From assembly GCF_017581925.1 (NCBI RefSeq), contig NZ_JAGEVG010000001.1, forward strand, positions 248,001-312,000: a stretch of 64,000 bases of DNA, written 5' to 3'. Origin of the DNA: Gelidibacter pelagius (GTDB taxonomy: Bacteria > Bacteroidota > Bacteroidia > Flavobacteriales > Flavobacteriaceae). The notes under the pieces were generated by a model. The model had not been told where the DNA came from. It did not search any database and saw only the letters and a list, made by a program, of their open reading frames with translations. Positions 27,331 through 37,916 of this stretch are shown here, one piece after another. Every line of letters starts with the position of its first letter. The stretch's first letter is position 1. The position numbers were made by a program, and so were the translations under genes.

Positions 27331-29910
27331 TTAGGCCGAATTCCTACTCGCATTAATATTTCCAAATAAAGAACGCATGACGATCTTTTCGTAAACTTTT
27401 ATCTGCGCTTCATCCCGCGGTGATTCTTTCTCCAATTCCTGAATTTTCTTTAAGGCAAATTGCTGGATGGTCAAAAGCGGTAATACAATAGATTCCCTTA
27501 TGCTAATGGAAGCTTTGCCTGAAGGTTCTTCTTGCATCAATTCAGTGTAGCCTGTTAACTTAAGGATCAGACGTTTTGTGATAACGTACTCATCATGGAT
27601 GATATTCCAGAATTCACCATACTCAGCGTCGTCAGACATGTATTTCGTCAAATCAAAGAAAGATTTAGAGAGTGACATCATGCTGTTTTCTATCAGGGTT
27701 TTAAAGAAACTCGAGGTTTTGAAGAGGCGCTGTACTTTTTCAAATTCATTGGCATCTTCATAGTGTTTTAAAGCTGTACCAACACCAAAGAATCCAGGGA
27801 CATTTTGCTTGAGTTGGCTCCAAGATCCTACAAATGGGATGGCTCTTAAATCTTCAAAAACAAGGCCTTCCGATTTGCCACGTTTGGTTGGCCTACTTCC
27901 AATATTGGTTTTGGAATAATATTTTAAGGTACTCATATTCTCTAAATAAGAAATGAATTTTGGATGCGCTTTAAAGTCCGCGTAAGCTTTATAACTCAAG
28001 CTTGCCAAATTACCCATGACTTCTCTGTTTTCTGGTTTCATGCGTAAATCGGTATCGCTTAAGCTGTTATATATACCAGAACTGATCAGTTGTTCCAAAT
28101 TATATTGTGACGAATCCAAAGTTCCAAAATTAGAACTAATGGTCTGCCCTTGTATGGTCAATTGCACTTCTTTGTCTTCAATTGTAGGGCCTAAAGACGC
28201 ATAAAAATTATGTGTTTTTCCACCACCACGTGCAGGTGGGCCACCACGACCGTCAAAGAAAATAGCGGTGACATCATACTTACGTGAAATTTCAGTGAGG
28301 CGTTCTTTTGCTTTGTAAATGGCCCAATTGGCCATTAGATAGCCACCATCTTTGGTACCGTCACTAAACCCAAGCATGATGGTTTGTTTGTTTTTTCTCG
28401 ATTTTAAATGGGCGCTGTAAGCAGGATTGGTATAAAGCTCTTCCATTATCAAATGCGCGTTTTCCAAATCGGTTATTGTTTCAAAAAGAGGGCCGATATC
28501 CACGGGCATCTCCTCTTGAAATGAAACGAGTTTTAACATCGCAAACAATTGCATGACATGTAGTGTGCTTTGGGTATTACTGATGATATATCTGTTGCAA
28601 GCCTGTTCGCCATTATTTTCCTGAATAGTTTTAATGGCTTCAATGATTTGTAAGGTTTTGAGCGTTTCTTCCTCTTTAATCAATGAGAAGTCAATTTTAC
28701 CCTTAATCTTTGAGAGCACGTCCACTTGTTCTTTATGTGAAAGATCAAAATAGTTTTTTGGAAAAATAGTGTTGCCACCATCTAATAATGTTTGCACTAA
28801 ATCGGTAAATACCTTGTCGTGCGCGCGACTGTCCTGACGGATATCCAAAGTTGAAAAATGAAATCCGAAGAGGTGAATTTTGTTGAGCAAACTGTTGATT
28901 TCGGCAACATATAGAGATTGGTGTTTTTGGATGATAATGTCCTTAACCGAATTCAATTCTGCTCTTAAATCCTCTAAAGTCAATTCAGAGGGATTGCCAA
29001 TCATAAGTTCATAGAGTTCTTTTTCAAGGAACGACATGCTATCTTCTATACCTCTAAAAGTTAGCTTTCTTTTTAAACTTCTAACGTCGCGATAATAATT
29101 CTTAATGATGGTTTCTTTTAAACGTGCTGCTACTTTGAGCGTGATTTCAGGGGTTACGAAAGGGTTTCCATCGCGATCGCCACCGGGCCAAAATCCGATA
29201 TTGATAATGTTGTTGTCTATTTGCTTACCATCAAAAACATTTTGTTGGATATAATCGAAGATGTCTCCAAAGGATTTATAAAAAACATTTTCCAAATACC
29301 AGATTAAGCTAACAGCTTCATCGTAAGGGGTCGGTTTTTCATGTTTAAAAAATGGTGTTTTCCCTAATTGAGCGAGTAAATCGTTGATGCGAAGCAAATC
29401 GTTTTCCTTAATGGCTTCGGTCAAATCTGTAATAATTCCTAAAACAGATCCTGGATAAAATTGTGTAGGATGTGCGGTTAGGACGATCCGAACTTTAAAT
29501 TCTTCCAAATATTTTTTGAGGAGTTCCAGCTTATTGTCAGCAGAGACACTTTCCTTCAAACTTCTTAAAGTACCAATCCCGTCCATATTATTGACTATGG
29601 GAAATGCCGCATCTTCAATGGCATCAAACAAAACAACCTGTCGTTCAATGTATTGAATAAAGCGAAATAACAAATTAATCTGGCTTTCTGGAGTACGTCG
29701 GGCTTGGTATTTTTTGAAAAAAGAATTGACTATAGTGGTAGGGTCATCTCCGGCACTAAAGCCTTTTTGGCAGGTTTCATGAAACAAAGGCAATAAGACA
29801 CCCGTTTTTGTGACGGCATCAAATGGCAGGGTCATGAAAATTCCGTTATAGATTTGATATTTTGATAAAACACTTTGATTAAATCGTGTTAATTTTGGCT
29901 GTTTTGACAT
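27331..29910 (-). CDS. ppc: Phosphoenolpyruvate carboxylase
   Basis: Carboxylates PEP to oxaloacetate, replenishing the TCA cycle and supplying aspartate-family amino acids (including threonine for IlvA). 859 aa. Signatures: VLTAHPTQ with the catalytic His, GGDRDGNPFVT, FFDGRGGPPARGGG and GSWSQLKQNVPGFFG. Monocistronic as far as can be seen; a short GAAGG/CCTTC hairpin lies downstream near 27299-27311 without a T-tract. Confidence 0.95.
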   Translation of the reverse strand: MSKQPKLTRFNQSVLSKYQIYNGIFMTLPFDAVTKTGVLLPLFHETCQKGFSAGDDPTTIVNSFFKKYQARRTPESQINLLFRFIQYIERQVVLFDAIEDAAFPIVNNMDGIGTLRSLKESVSADNKLELLKKYLEEFKVRIVLTAHPTQFYPGSVLGIITDLTEAIKENDLLRINDLLAQLGKTPFFKHEKPTPYDEAVSLIWYLENVFYKSFGDIFDYIQQNVFDGKQIDNNIINIGFWPGGDRDGNPFVTPEITLKVAARLKETIIKNYYRDVRSLKRKLTFRGIEDSMSFLEKELYELMIGNPSELTLEDLRAELNSVKDIIIQKHQSLYVAEINSLLNKIHLFGFHFSTLDIRQDSRAHDKVFTDLVQTLLDGGNTIFPKNYFDLSHKEQVDVLSKIKGKIDFSLIKEEETLKTLQIIEAIKTIQENNGEQACNRYIISNTQSTLHVMQLFAMLKLVSFQEEMPVDIGPLFETITDLENAHLIMEELYTNPAYSAHLKSRKNKQTIMLGFSDGTKDGGYLMANWAIYKAKERLTEISRKYDVTAIFFDGRGGPPARGGGKTHNFYASLGPTIEDKEVQLTIQGQTISSNFGTLDSSQYNLEQLISSGIYNSLSDTDLRMKPENREVMGNLASLSYKAYADFKAHPKFISYLENMSTLKYYSKTNIGSRPTKRGKSEGLVFEDLRAIPFVGSWSQLKQNVPGFFGVGTALKHYEDANEFEKVQRLFKTSSFFKTLIENSMMSLSKSFFDLTKYMSDDAEYGEFWNIIHDEYVITKRLILKLTGYTELMQEEPSGKASISIRESIVLPLLTIQQFALKKIQELEKESPRDEAQIKVYEKIVMRSLFGNINASRNSA

Positions 29911-30049
29911 TTTTAAAAATTTGTTTGAAACTTTAAAATTACTAAAGCTAAGTGTAACCGCTTGCCATATTTGAAATTTTTACCGAATAACGATATTAGA
30001 GCAGACTACTTTTAGGATATCGCAATATAATGGAACTAAAATGTTGAAA

Positions 30050-31873
30050 TCATAGACCATTGAGCATTGTAGATAATAGAAGCGTGCCTACAACTAACAA
30101 GATAATTGACAATAATCCTCCTATAATTAGGAAGTGTCTGAATTTATAGACCCCAGTTCCATAAATTAAGGTGTTGGTCTGGTATCCCATTGGCGTAAAA
30201 AAGCTAAAATTGGCAGCAAACATGACCGCAAGAATAAATGGCTTTGCAGGTAAATCCAATCCAGCAGCAAGCGTGATGGCTATTGGGGTTATGATGACTG
30301 CAGTGGCATTGTTGGATATAAAACCACTTAGGATCATGGTAATCGCAAAGAGAACACCTAAAATAATAATGTTATTCTGACCTGTGAGGAAATTGAGTAG
30401 AACCTCAGTGATCCAAATATCTGTTTTGGAGTTGTGCATGGCAATCCCTAACGGAATCATGCCCGCCAATAAAAAAATGATCTGCCAGTTCACCTTTTTG
30501 TAAATCTTCGATAAGTTGATGCAGTTTGTTATTAAGAGTAATCCAACTCCAGACAAAGCACTTGATAGGATGGATAGCAAACCACTTGCTGCCAAGCCAA
30601 CTACCATAATTAATGACAATAAACTTATGATTCTTTTATAAGGATTGATATTATAATCTTCCTCATGATGCATTAGTACAATAGTATTGTTTATAGAATA
30701 GAGATGTTTAATTTCCTCTTCTTTTGCTTTTAAAAGCAGTTTGTCTCCAGCTTGTAAATTGGTGTTTTTAATAATTTTTGGAAGATTTAAACGCATTCCC
30801 TTTTGGAATTGTCTTCTGTTCTGTATTCCCAAAGGTCTTGCGACATTAAAGAGCAAATTTTTAATTTCAGAAAAGGATTTGTCAATAAACTCCGATCCGG
30901 GAAGAATCAATAATTCCACATAGCTGTAAGCGCTTTTTTTGGTATCCTTTTCATGATCTGGATCAAGATCTTCCGGAAGGGCCAATTCATTCTCAGCAGT
31001 AAGTCTAAAATCTTCTTTCGAGATGGACGCGTAAGCTTTGACATCACTTAAAACCACTAATTTATCATGAACTCTTAATGTGGTATTAGGCCCAGGATTA
31101 TCATTGACAATATCATTGCGAATCAATTTTAGCACACGGATATCTGGGTTTTTATAAAATTTAGCATCCGAAATTGGCGTGCCAATAAGTTTAGACTCTG
31201 GTTTTACGGTCAGCGAGAACATGAACGTATTGTCAACTAATGTTTCAGTAAGATCATTATTATTGGATTTTGGTAACCATCGGCTCGCAAAGGTCATAAA
31301 CACAATGCCGACCGCTAATAGGATCACGCCATAGAAGGTAAATTCAAAGAATGAAAACTGTTCTGCACCTAATTTTTGGGCGACCGAATTCACCAAGAGA
31401 TTCGTGGACGTTCCCATTAAGGTACAGCTACCCCCTAAAATACCTGCAAAGGAAATAGGCATCAATAATTTTGGAGCAGAGAAATTATACTTTTCTGAAA
31501 GTTGGGCTATAATCTTTATGAAAATGACTACAACTGCCGTAGTGCTTATAAATGACGAAATAGATGCCGATATCAACATGAAAACGGGAACCATCAATAC
31601 CATGGGTAAAATTTTCAATTTCTTGATGGATTGGGTCAAAAGATCAATCACGCCATTGTCTTCGAGACCAATGGCCAAAATCATGAGCATGAGGATAGTA
31701 ATGGTGGCCGAACTTGAAAAACCACTAATGGCCTCCTCTGGAGAGGTCAAGCCAGATAAAACAAGTGCTACGATGATCAAGAATGCAATCTTATCTATCG
31801 GCAAAGCTTCTGTTGCAAAGAGTAGGATAGTTACTCCAAGAATGATGAATACAAGGATGATTTCAAAACTCAT
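30050..31873 (-). CDS. SLC13/DASS-type transporter with RCK_C domains
   Basis: 607 aa. Membrane segments from about residues 1-200 and 405-607 flank a soluble middle (about 205-400) with two TrkA-C (RCK_C)-like domains, e.g. KPESKLIGTPISDAKF and ELLILPGSEFIDKSF. Cation/anion motif GTSTNLLVNSVA in the first half and SNNATAVIITPIAI in the second are the paired SNT-type motifs of the divalent anion/sodium symporter family. Substrate (sulfate, dicarboxylate or other anion) cannot be told from sequence. Starts 25 nt after the end of the large phosphoesterase gene and is probably co-transcribed with it. Confidence 0.85.
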   Translation of the reverse strand: MSFEIILVFIILGVTILLFATEALPIDKIAFLIIVALVLSGLTSPEEAISGFSSSATITILMLMILAIGLEDNGVIDLLTQSIKKLKILPMVLMVPVFMLISASISSFISTTAVVVIFIKIIAQLSEKYNFSAPKLLMPISFAGILGGSCTLMGTSTNLLVNSVAQKLGAEQFSFFEFTFYGVILLAVGIVFMTFASRWLPKSNNNDLTETLVDNTFMFSLTVKPESKLIGTPISDAKFYKNPDIRVLKLIRNDIVNDNPGPNTTLRVHDKLVVLSDVKAYASISKEDFRLTAENELALPEDLDPDHEKDTKKSAYSYVELLILPGSEFIDKSFSEIKNLLFNVARPLGIQNRRQFQKGMRLNLPKIIKNTNLQAGDKLLLKAKEEEIKHLYSINNTIVLMHHEEDYNINPYKRIISLLSLIMVVGLAASGLLSILSSALSGVGLLLITNCINLSKIYKKVNWQIIFLLAGMIPLGIAMHNSKTDIWITEVLLNFLTGQNNIIILGVLFAITMILSGFISNNATAVIITPIAITLAAGLDLPAKPFILAVMFAANFSFFTPMGYQTNTLIYGTGVYKFRHFLIIGGLLSIILLVVGTLLLSTMLNGL

Positions 31874-31898
31874 AGCAACATATATTTCAACAAATTAA

Positions 31899-34800
31899 TT
31901 AAAAACCAAAACCTAAGCCTACCTGTATGATGGCATCTTCATCTGATACAAAATAACCTGCATTCACTGAAAACGCATTTAAACTGCCTATCCAGAACCC
32001 TCCGCCAAAGGAATTGTGCCATGTGTTTGACGCATCTTCAGACAACCACACACGACCATAATCAAATCCACCAAACACGCCAATGGTTATTGGAGTTACT
32101 GCAGTGACGTAACGTTTTAAGCGCCATTTAAGATCTGTACTCTGATAAAAGGATGTTTTACCTGCAAATCTATTATTTCTATATCCTCTTAAACCAGTGT
32201 CACCTCCTATAGACTGAGCATGATAGAATAAATAATCATCTCCAAAATTGGTTCTAATCTCGGCTTTTGAGCCCAAAACCAAATCTCCGGAATGAACTAA
32301 TTTCTTGTCAAAGCCTAATTTGAAGGCAGCATATCCGAATTGGTTATTATCCAATTTTAAGTTTTTCTTGTACCCAAGCACTGCTTTAAAATAAAGCCCA
32401 CGGGTTGGAAAGTCCATGGCATCAACGTTTTCATACAATATGTCTGCCTCAGCCCCCACGTAATTTTGAGTTTCGAAAACGTCTTCTCCAAAATTGTCGG
32501 TATTAAAGAATCGATCTTGATCTTCCTCCACACTATAGTTCTCAAAAAGAGCATGAAAATGGATGCTTCGATAAGCAATTCCACTTCTTAATTTAATTTG
32601 TTTGATTCGTGCTCTGTTAAAATCTTTGCCTACAGCATCTTCATCATATTCAGAATCATTACCATAGCCAAAAAAGTTACTGGCAAATTGGGAGCTGGCA
32701 TAATAACCAATAGCTTCAAAATTCCAATTTGGGATGATATTGGCAAAAATGCCTGCATATTCAACTTCTACAGCACCAAAATTGAAAAAATAATTGGCTG
32801 AAAGCGTGTGCTTGTATCTAAAATCCTCACCATTAAAACCATGGTTGGTATAAGTATCTTTCGCTCCGAAAAATACGCCTTCGTCTGTTTTAAATCCTAA
32901 ATTAGGAAAAAATACATTACTGTTCTCTTTAAACTCACGATAAATGAAGGTGTTGGTTTCATAAAGAGGTGTAAAATGTTTTGCCGGTGTTTTATCTGTA
33001 AACTCCGCTTTTTCATGTTTCCAATCGTACACTTTCAATTTTTTGCGATTGTTGATCTCAAACACATCATCGCCATGGCCACCAACTAGGCGTAACATGA
33101 TTTCACGATCGCCTTCACCAGAAACTTCAAATATGTCGTCATCATTTAAACCGTAAATCCAGAGTTCTTTTGTGGCTTCTCTATCAAAAGTACGTTCAAA
33201 GAATATAGGGTTTGGAGCATCGGTCTTTAGTCGTTTCAAAACGACTTTGGTTTTGCCTTGTGGCAATCGCGTAATTTCTATTTTATCATCTTTGTTGGTG
33301 CCGTGGATCACCACAATTTGTTGCATTCTGTCGCCATAGCGTTTGGCAATCGCATCAAGGTTTTTCAATCGGCCTTTGAGTTTGTTTTTGATGTCTTCAG
33401 ATGCTTCATCTTGGACTTCAGTAGGCAAACGTTGGAAAGCTTGGTCAATCACCTCGTCAGTCATGCCCGATTGGATTATTTTGGCTTCTTCCACCCAAAC
33501 CGATGCATCGTGCTTGTTCAAAAATGCAACGTCCAAATTATTGCCCTCACCGTTAAACCATTTTACATTTTTTATATCCGTATCATAAGATTGCCAAAAC
33601 CTGACATCAGGCATTAGCATTTTAATAATTGGAATGGCCACGCCATCAAATTTGGAAAAGGCCGCATCTCTGTCTCTTGGAATTGGAATAAATCGTATAT
33701 CGTCATCGCTGATTTCATATTCTATCCAACGCCATTGATCTTCATGACGATCCCAATCGCCAATGAGCATATCAAATAATCGCGCGCGAATGTAGGCGCG
33801 TTGATCAATGGTGTATTTTTCATCTTCGTTCAATTTTTCGAGAACATCTGTGGTGCTTTCAAAATTGACAGCTTCTCCCTTTTCTTTCGGATTTGCTCGG
33901 TTGTAACCCTCAAAGTCTTTTTGTTTGTCCATTGGGCGCTCCTCAATAAAATACAATTGGTCGCCGTAATCATCTCCCAACATTTTGAAACCAGGTTGCT
34001 TTGGCAAATAGTACAATTGGGTGTTGGCATGATTGATACCAGCTGATTTTGCCAACGGATCAATGACCAATTGCATATACGGATGTGTGGTGCTGAAAAA
34101 ATCATAAATCATTGTTTCGACAAAAGTTCCTTCAAAATCTTCTTCCACATAGGCAATTCCGGGAACCTTAAAACGCAAGAACTTGAGCGCATCTTTCTGT
34201 AGGCCTCTCATGGCATATTCTCTGCCTACTTCATCTTCAAGTCGTGCCGAAAAGGATTGATGTCCACCGCCTTGTTTGGTGATTTTCATTCCAGAGTATA
34301 AAGTGTCCAGTATGCCAATATCTGCAGTAACGGGTTTCCCAAAATAACTGCGATAGCGTTCTCCCCATATAAATTTATAAAATCCTGACTTATCGAGCTT
34401 GTCCTTATCTGTCGTAATAGCCAGTGTTTTTGTAGGCTCAGAAAATGTTGGAATTGGATATTCATTCTCTATTTCAGGAAATTTGTCGTTGAGTTCAAAG
34501 GAGAACGTGTCTTCCTCAGTAACAAACTTGACGTCCGAAGTGCCATCTTGATAGTAGTTGATAATAGCAAATCCTTTTTCGCCATAAGTGAATTTGCCAT
34601 CAAAATCTAATGAACCCCCAATATTGGCGATGGTGCCCTTAGACATTTTGGTCCCTGTTCGACCACCCAATGAACCACTAATAATTTGACGAATGTTCTC
34701 ACTGGCAAGGTATTGTAAGCTTTCCTCATGTCCTGATACAATAGTCACACGCTCATTGTCCTGCACCAAGGAGCTGATGACAGTCCGCAAGTAATTATAC

Positions 34801-35606
34801 CGATGGGATTTGAGTCTTTGTCTTGAAAAACCTCCCAAATCAATAACTTCATGAACAATATTCCCTACTATTGGCAATGGCGTTATACTTTCTAAAAACG
34901 TGTTATTTCCTGCATATTTACCATTACTGAAAATTGGATGATGCATCACAATCAGTAGATTTTTCCCTCTTGAATCTTTTATATATCCTTCAAACTCTTC
35001 ATTGAATCTGCGCTTGGTATTAATATCGGTACATTTTTTATTCATGCCTTCAATATGATCCCAATTGATGGAGAACCAGTTGGAATCTACATAAAGAATA
35101 TCGAGTGTTTCATTGACTTCAACATACTCTAATGGACATACATTTGTTGGCTGTACTTCAAAGTTTGTGATGTTATTGTCTTTTAGGTAGTCTTCTACCC
35201 ATTCGATCTCTGAGGTGTTTTTACTGCTCCATTCGTGATGTCCAGGAATGAAAACGGTCTTGCCCTTAAAATCTTTGGCGATTTCGATTTGGGCATTTAT
35301 ATACGACTTCCTTGTGCTTTTATCAGCCTTTTTTGCAAGGTTATCGCCAGTGTAAAGCAAGGTGCTTTCGTTGCTGGCTTTGTCTAAATATGACTTAAGA
35401 AGTTTTTGAAGATCAGGATTGGAGCTCGGCTCTGCAGTTCCCAAACCACCAGCAACAAAAAATGTATGAATCGGTTTTTTTGTAGAACTGTTATCCTTTG
35501 CAGGAATTTTAGATTGTGGATTATAAGTGGCGCAAGCTGAAAGGGCAAGAACTGACAAAAACATCAAAATCTTGTTGGTTGGGAGCTTCAAAATATTTGT
35601 TATCAT
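31899..35606 (-). CDS. Phosphoesterase/outer-membrane beta-barrel fusion lipoprotein, 1235 aa
   Basis: Begins with a lipoprotein signal (hydrophobic stretch then LSAC). Residues about 45-400 show a calcineurin-like phosphoesterase pattern: FVAGGLG, YTGDNLA, IPGHHEWSS (for GNHE) and MHHPIFSNG. A long middle with PRDRDAAFSKFDG follows. The last roughly 350 residues resemble a BamA/D15 surface-antigen barrel (GGDTGLRGYRNNRF, GVFGGFDYGRVW) ending in GLGFGF, with a terminal Phe as for outer membrane proteins. Likely a surface-anchored enzyme and barrel; substrate unknown. Adjacent SLC13 transporter suggests phosphate or sulfate ester scavenging, which is inference. Confidence 0.72.
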   Translation of the reverse strand: MITNILKLPTNKILMFLSVLALSACATYNPQSKIPAKDNSSTKKPIHTFFVAGGLGTAEPSSNPDLQKLLKSYLDKASNESTLLYTGDNLAKKADKSTRKSYINAQIEIAKDFKGKTVFIPGHHEWSSKNTSEIEWVEDYLKDNNITNFEVQPTNVCPLEYVEVNETLDILYVDSNWFSINWDHIEGMNKKCTDINTKRRFNEEFEGYIKDSRGKNLLIVMHHPIFSNGKYAGNNTFLESITPLPIVGNIVHEVIDLGGFSRQRLKSHRYNYLRTVISSLVQDNERVTIVSGHEESLQYLASENIRQIISGSLGGRTGTKMSKGTIANIGGSLDFDGKFTYGEKGFAIINYYQDGTSDVKFVTEEDTFSFELNDKFPEIENEYPIPTFSEPTKTLAITTDKDKLDKSGFYKFIWGERYRSYFGKPVTADIGILDTLYSGMKITKQGGGHQSFSARLEDEVGREYAMRGLQKDALKFLRFKVPGIAYVEEDFEGTFVETMIYDFFSTTHPYMQLVIDPLAKSAGINHANTQLYYLPKQPGFKMLGDDYGDQLYFIEERPMDKQKDFEGYNRANPKEKGEAVNFESTTDVLEKLNEDEKYTIDQRAYIRARLFDMLIGDWDRHEDQWRWIEYEISDDDIRFIPIPRDRDAAFSKFDGVAIPIIKMLMPDVRFWQSYDTDIKNVKWFNGEGNNLDVAFLNKHDASVWVEEAKIIQSGMTDEVIDQAFQRLPTEVQDEASEDIKNKLKGRLKNLDAIAKRYGDRMQQIVVIHGTNKDDKIEITRLPQGKTKVVLKRLKTDAPNPIFFERTFDREATKELWIYGLNDDDIFEVSGEGDREIMLRLVGGHGDDVFEINNRKKLKVYDWKHEKAEFTDKTPAKHFTPLYETNTFIYREFKENSNVFFPNLGFKTDEGVFFGAKDTYTNHGFNGEDFRYKHTLSANYFFNFGAVEVEYAGIFANIIPNWNFEAIGYYASSQFASNFFGYGNDSEYDEDAVGKDFNRARIKQIKLRSGIAYRSIHFHALFENYSVEEDQDRFFNTDNFGEDVFETQNYVGAEADILYENVDAMDFPTRGLYFKAVLGYKKNLKLDNNQFGYAAFKLGFDKKLVHSGDLVLGSKAEIRTNFGDDYLFYHAQSIGGDTGLRGYRNNRFAGKTSFYQSTDLKWRLKRYVTAVTPITIGVFGGFDYGRVWLSEDASNTWHNSFGGGFWIGSLNAFSVNAGYFVSDEDAIIQVGLGFGF

Positions 35607-35765
35607 AGAAAATATAGCATCTTAATTAGAGAATCCTTACTTAAAACTGTAGAGATTCCGGGATGTGTGCATATTATAAATTGTTTCAAACATGGGCGTA
35701 CCCATTTGAAATAATTGTTGACTGCAATGTTTATAAATGAAATCTCATGGAGTATTGAAGTTTAT

Positions 35766-36605
35766 TCAATTGATGAATTCAATACTTTTTTGAACGACCG
35801 TCTTTAATGGTTTTGGAAGCGTACTGTCTTGCCAAGGGTGTGATGCTCCAAAAACATGGTCGCTTTTTTCTATAGGAAATAGGATGCTTTTAGGACTCCA
35901 GGTGTGTAAGTCTTCAGCTTCACTGTATTTGACCGAAGGATCTTCTTTTGCGTGGATGATCAGGTGTGGGATGTTGAGCTTTTTAACCGCTTGTTCTATG
36001 TTTAAGCGTGCCTCGTTCGCTTTAAAATCTTCGTAAAACTGATAATTATGCGGCATTTGTTGTTTAGTTCTGCCGTTAAGCACGTATTTAACACCGTCTT
36101 TTTTCCATTGTTCGAGTTCCCCAGAAGTTGCTGTTCTTCTTCCAAAATCGCTCACACTTGCCCAAGTAATCAATTGGGTGATTCTTTTGTCTTCTGATGC
36201 TTTAATGGTGGCAATGCCGCCGCCGCGGGAATGTCCAATAATAATGAGTTTGTTGGGATTGATTTCAGCCTGAAAAGGATTGGATGTAGAATGCAGAAAT
36301 TTGATAAGATCATCCAAATCTTCGAGTTCTTTTGAGTAGTTATTTTCCGCAAAAGCTTCCAAATCCGGGAAATCGATGGGTTGATCCATCGTCCCACCAT
36401 TATGCGAAAAGTTGAATTTCACAAAAAACAAATTCGCTTTGGCAAAAGCTTCTGCGACTAAATCCCATGCGCCCCAATCTTTAAAACCTTTGTACCCATG
36501 ACAAAATATGACCAAAGGCTTTTGGGTATCCGTTGCGTTGAAAAACGCATCCCAAAGGATGGGCTTTTTATGTTCTCTTTTTAAAATAATGTTTTTTTGT
36601 GTCAT
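35766..36605 (-). CDS. Alpha/beta hydrolase
   Basis: 279 aa, no signal peptide. Oxyanion/entry motif FCHGYKGFKDWGAWD, nucleophile elbow IIGHSRGGG, and a C-terminal catalytic His in EKSDHVFGASHPW; acid residue likely in HAKEDPSVKY. Dienelactone-hydrolase/peptidase-S9-like group. It follows the pigment cluster's ligase gene by 21 nt, so it may be the last gene of that operon, perhaps a thioesterase or esterase, but no specific role is evident. Confidence 0.78.
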   Translation of the reverse strand: MTQKNIILKREHKKPILWDAFFNATDTQKPLVIFCHGYKGFKDWGAWDLVAEAFAKANLFFVKFNFSHNGGTMDQPIDFPDLEAFAENNYSKELEDLDDLIKFLHSTSNPFQAEINPNKLIIIGHSRGGGIATIKASEDKRITQLITWASVSDFGRRTATSGELEQWKKDGVKYVLNGRTKQQMPHNYQFYEDFKANEARLNIEQAVKKLNIPHLIIHAKEDPSVKYSEAEDLHTWSPKSILFPIEKSDHVFGASHPWQDSTLPKPLKTVVQKSIEFIN

Positions 36606-36626
36606 GATACCTATAAAAATAGACCA

Positions 36627-37916
36627 TTATTTCCGTTTATCAATGACGAGAATGGGTTTTCGACTTAATTTAGGAAAACGCAAGGTGTCGATCACGTTTT
36701 TATCCGTCCATTCTATCATGGGAGTGACCCGTAATTTGGCTCTAAAATGATCTTTTATTTGACCTAATAACTGATCCGTTGGGTTCGCTGAGGCAATTCT
36801 GATCAAAATTTCATCTGTTCCAATCGCATTATGGCTGATTTCAATAACGAAACATTCCAAAGTGTTGAAGTTATTGAGAATGTTTTCCATGGCTGGTGGA
36901 TATAAAGTGGTGCCCTTATATTTGATCATTTGTTTCTTTCTTCCCGCAATTGGCCCCAGTCGCAACGTCGTTCTTCCGCAGGAACAGGGCTGGGTGTGGG
37001 CCTTCATCATATCACCCGTTTTAAAACGCAATAACGGCATGGCTTCAATTCCTAAGGTGGTGATGGTGAGTTCACCGATTTCGCCTTCTTTTACCGGTTG
37101 ATTATGATCGTCTAAAAGCTCGGCAATGATGAGCTCAGGATGGAGATGGCCACCTTGCTGTGCTTTGCACTCGGTAAAGGCCGTGCTCATTTCAGTGGAG
37201 GCATAAGTCGAATACAAATCGATTTGCCAACGTTCTGTGATTTTTTCGCCTAAAGTATTTAGGGAGAAATCGTCGTTTCTGAAAGACTCTCCAATGCAAA
37301 TGGCGCCTTTAATGCCTGAAGCATTTAAATCGATGTCATGCTGTTGGGCATATTCGATCAGTTTCAACAAAAACGATGGCACAACGATGAGGTAGGTGGG
37401 TTTGAACTTTATAATGGAATCCCATTGCAATTCTGGAACCCCAGCACCGACTCTAATAATGCTGGCTCCTAATTTTCTGACCCCTAAAAAATAGGCCAAG
37501 CCTGCCATAAAGCGACGGTCTATGGTGGTCATTAATTGTAATACATCACTTGAAGTGACACCTGCACAAGCAAAAGAAATGGCTTCGTTATAAGCCAAAC
37601 GCTCCAAATCGGCGTCAGTAAGGGCGAAGGTCACGGGATCTCCCAAAGTTCCGGAAGTGGTTACATAATCAATGATTTTGGATTTTGGCACGCAGATGAA
37701 ATCATCATTAAATTGTTGGAGGTCATCTTTAGTGGTCACGGAAATTTTTGTCAGATCCTCAAGCGTTTTAATTTCTGAAACTGTAATCTGGTGCTCATCA
37801 AAATGCCGTTTATAAAAAGGAGAATGCTCTGAAAGATAGTTCAGGGCGATTTTGAGTTTAGCTTCCTGAAACGATTTTATTTCTGCTGCAGATTTGGTTT
37901 CTATGTCAGGAATCAT
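36627..37916 (-). CDS. PaaK-like acyl-AMP ligase of the flexirubin cluster
   Basis: Adenylate-forming enzyme of the phenylacetate-CoA ligase type, 429 aa. P-loop TTSGTLGDPVTFALT, YSTYASTEMSTAF (adenine/aromatic pocket) and LLRFKTGDM are visible. Proposed role: activate the 4-coumarate made by the cluster's ammonia-lyase and load it on the carrier protein as polyene starter. Similar ligases occur in described flexirubin and aryl-polyene clusters. Overlaps the C45-type gene by 4 nt. Confidence 0.8.
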   Translation of the reverse strand: MIPDIETKSAAEIKSFQEAKLKIALNYLSEHSPFYKRHFDEHQITVSEIKTLEDLTKISVTTKDDLQQFNDDFICVPKSKIIDYVTTSGTLGDPVTFALTDADLERLAYNEAISFACAGVTSSDVLQLMTTIDRRFMAGLAYFLGVRKLGASIIRVGAGVPELQWDSIIKFKPTYLIVVPSFLLKLIEYAQQHDIDLNASGIKGAICIGESFRNDDFSLNTLGEKITERWQIDLYSTYASTEMSTAFTECKAQQGGHLHPELIIAELLDDHNQPVKEGEIGELTITTLGIEAMPLLRFKTGDMMKAHTQPCSCGRTTLRLGPIAGRKKQMIKYKGTTLYPPAMENILNNFNTLECFVIEISHNAIGTDEILIRIASANPTDQLLGQIKDHFRAKLRVTPMIEWTDKNVIDTLRFPKLSRKPILVIDKRK

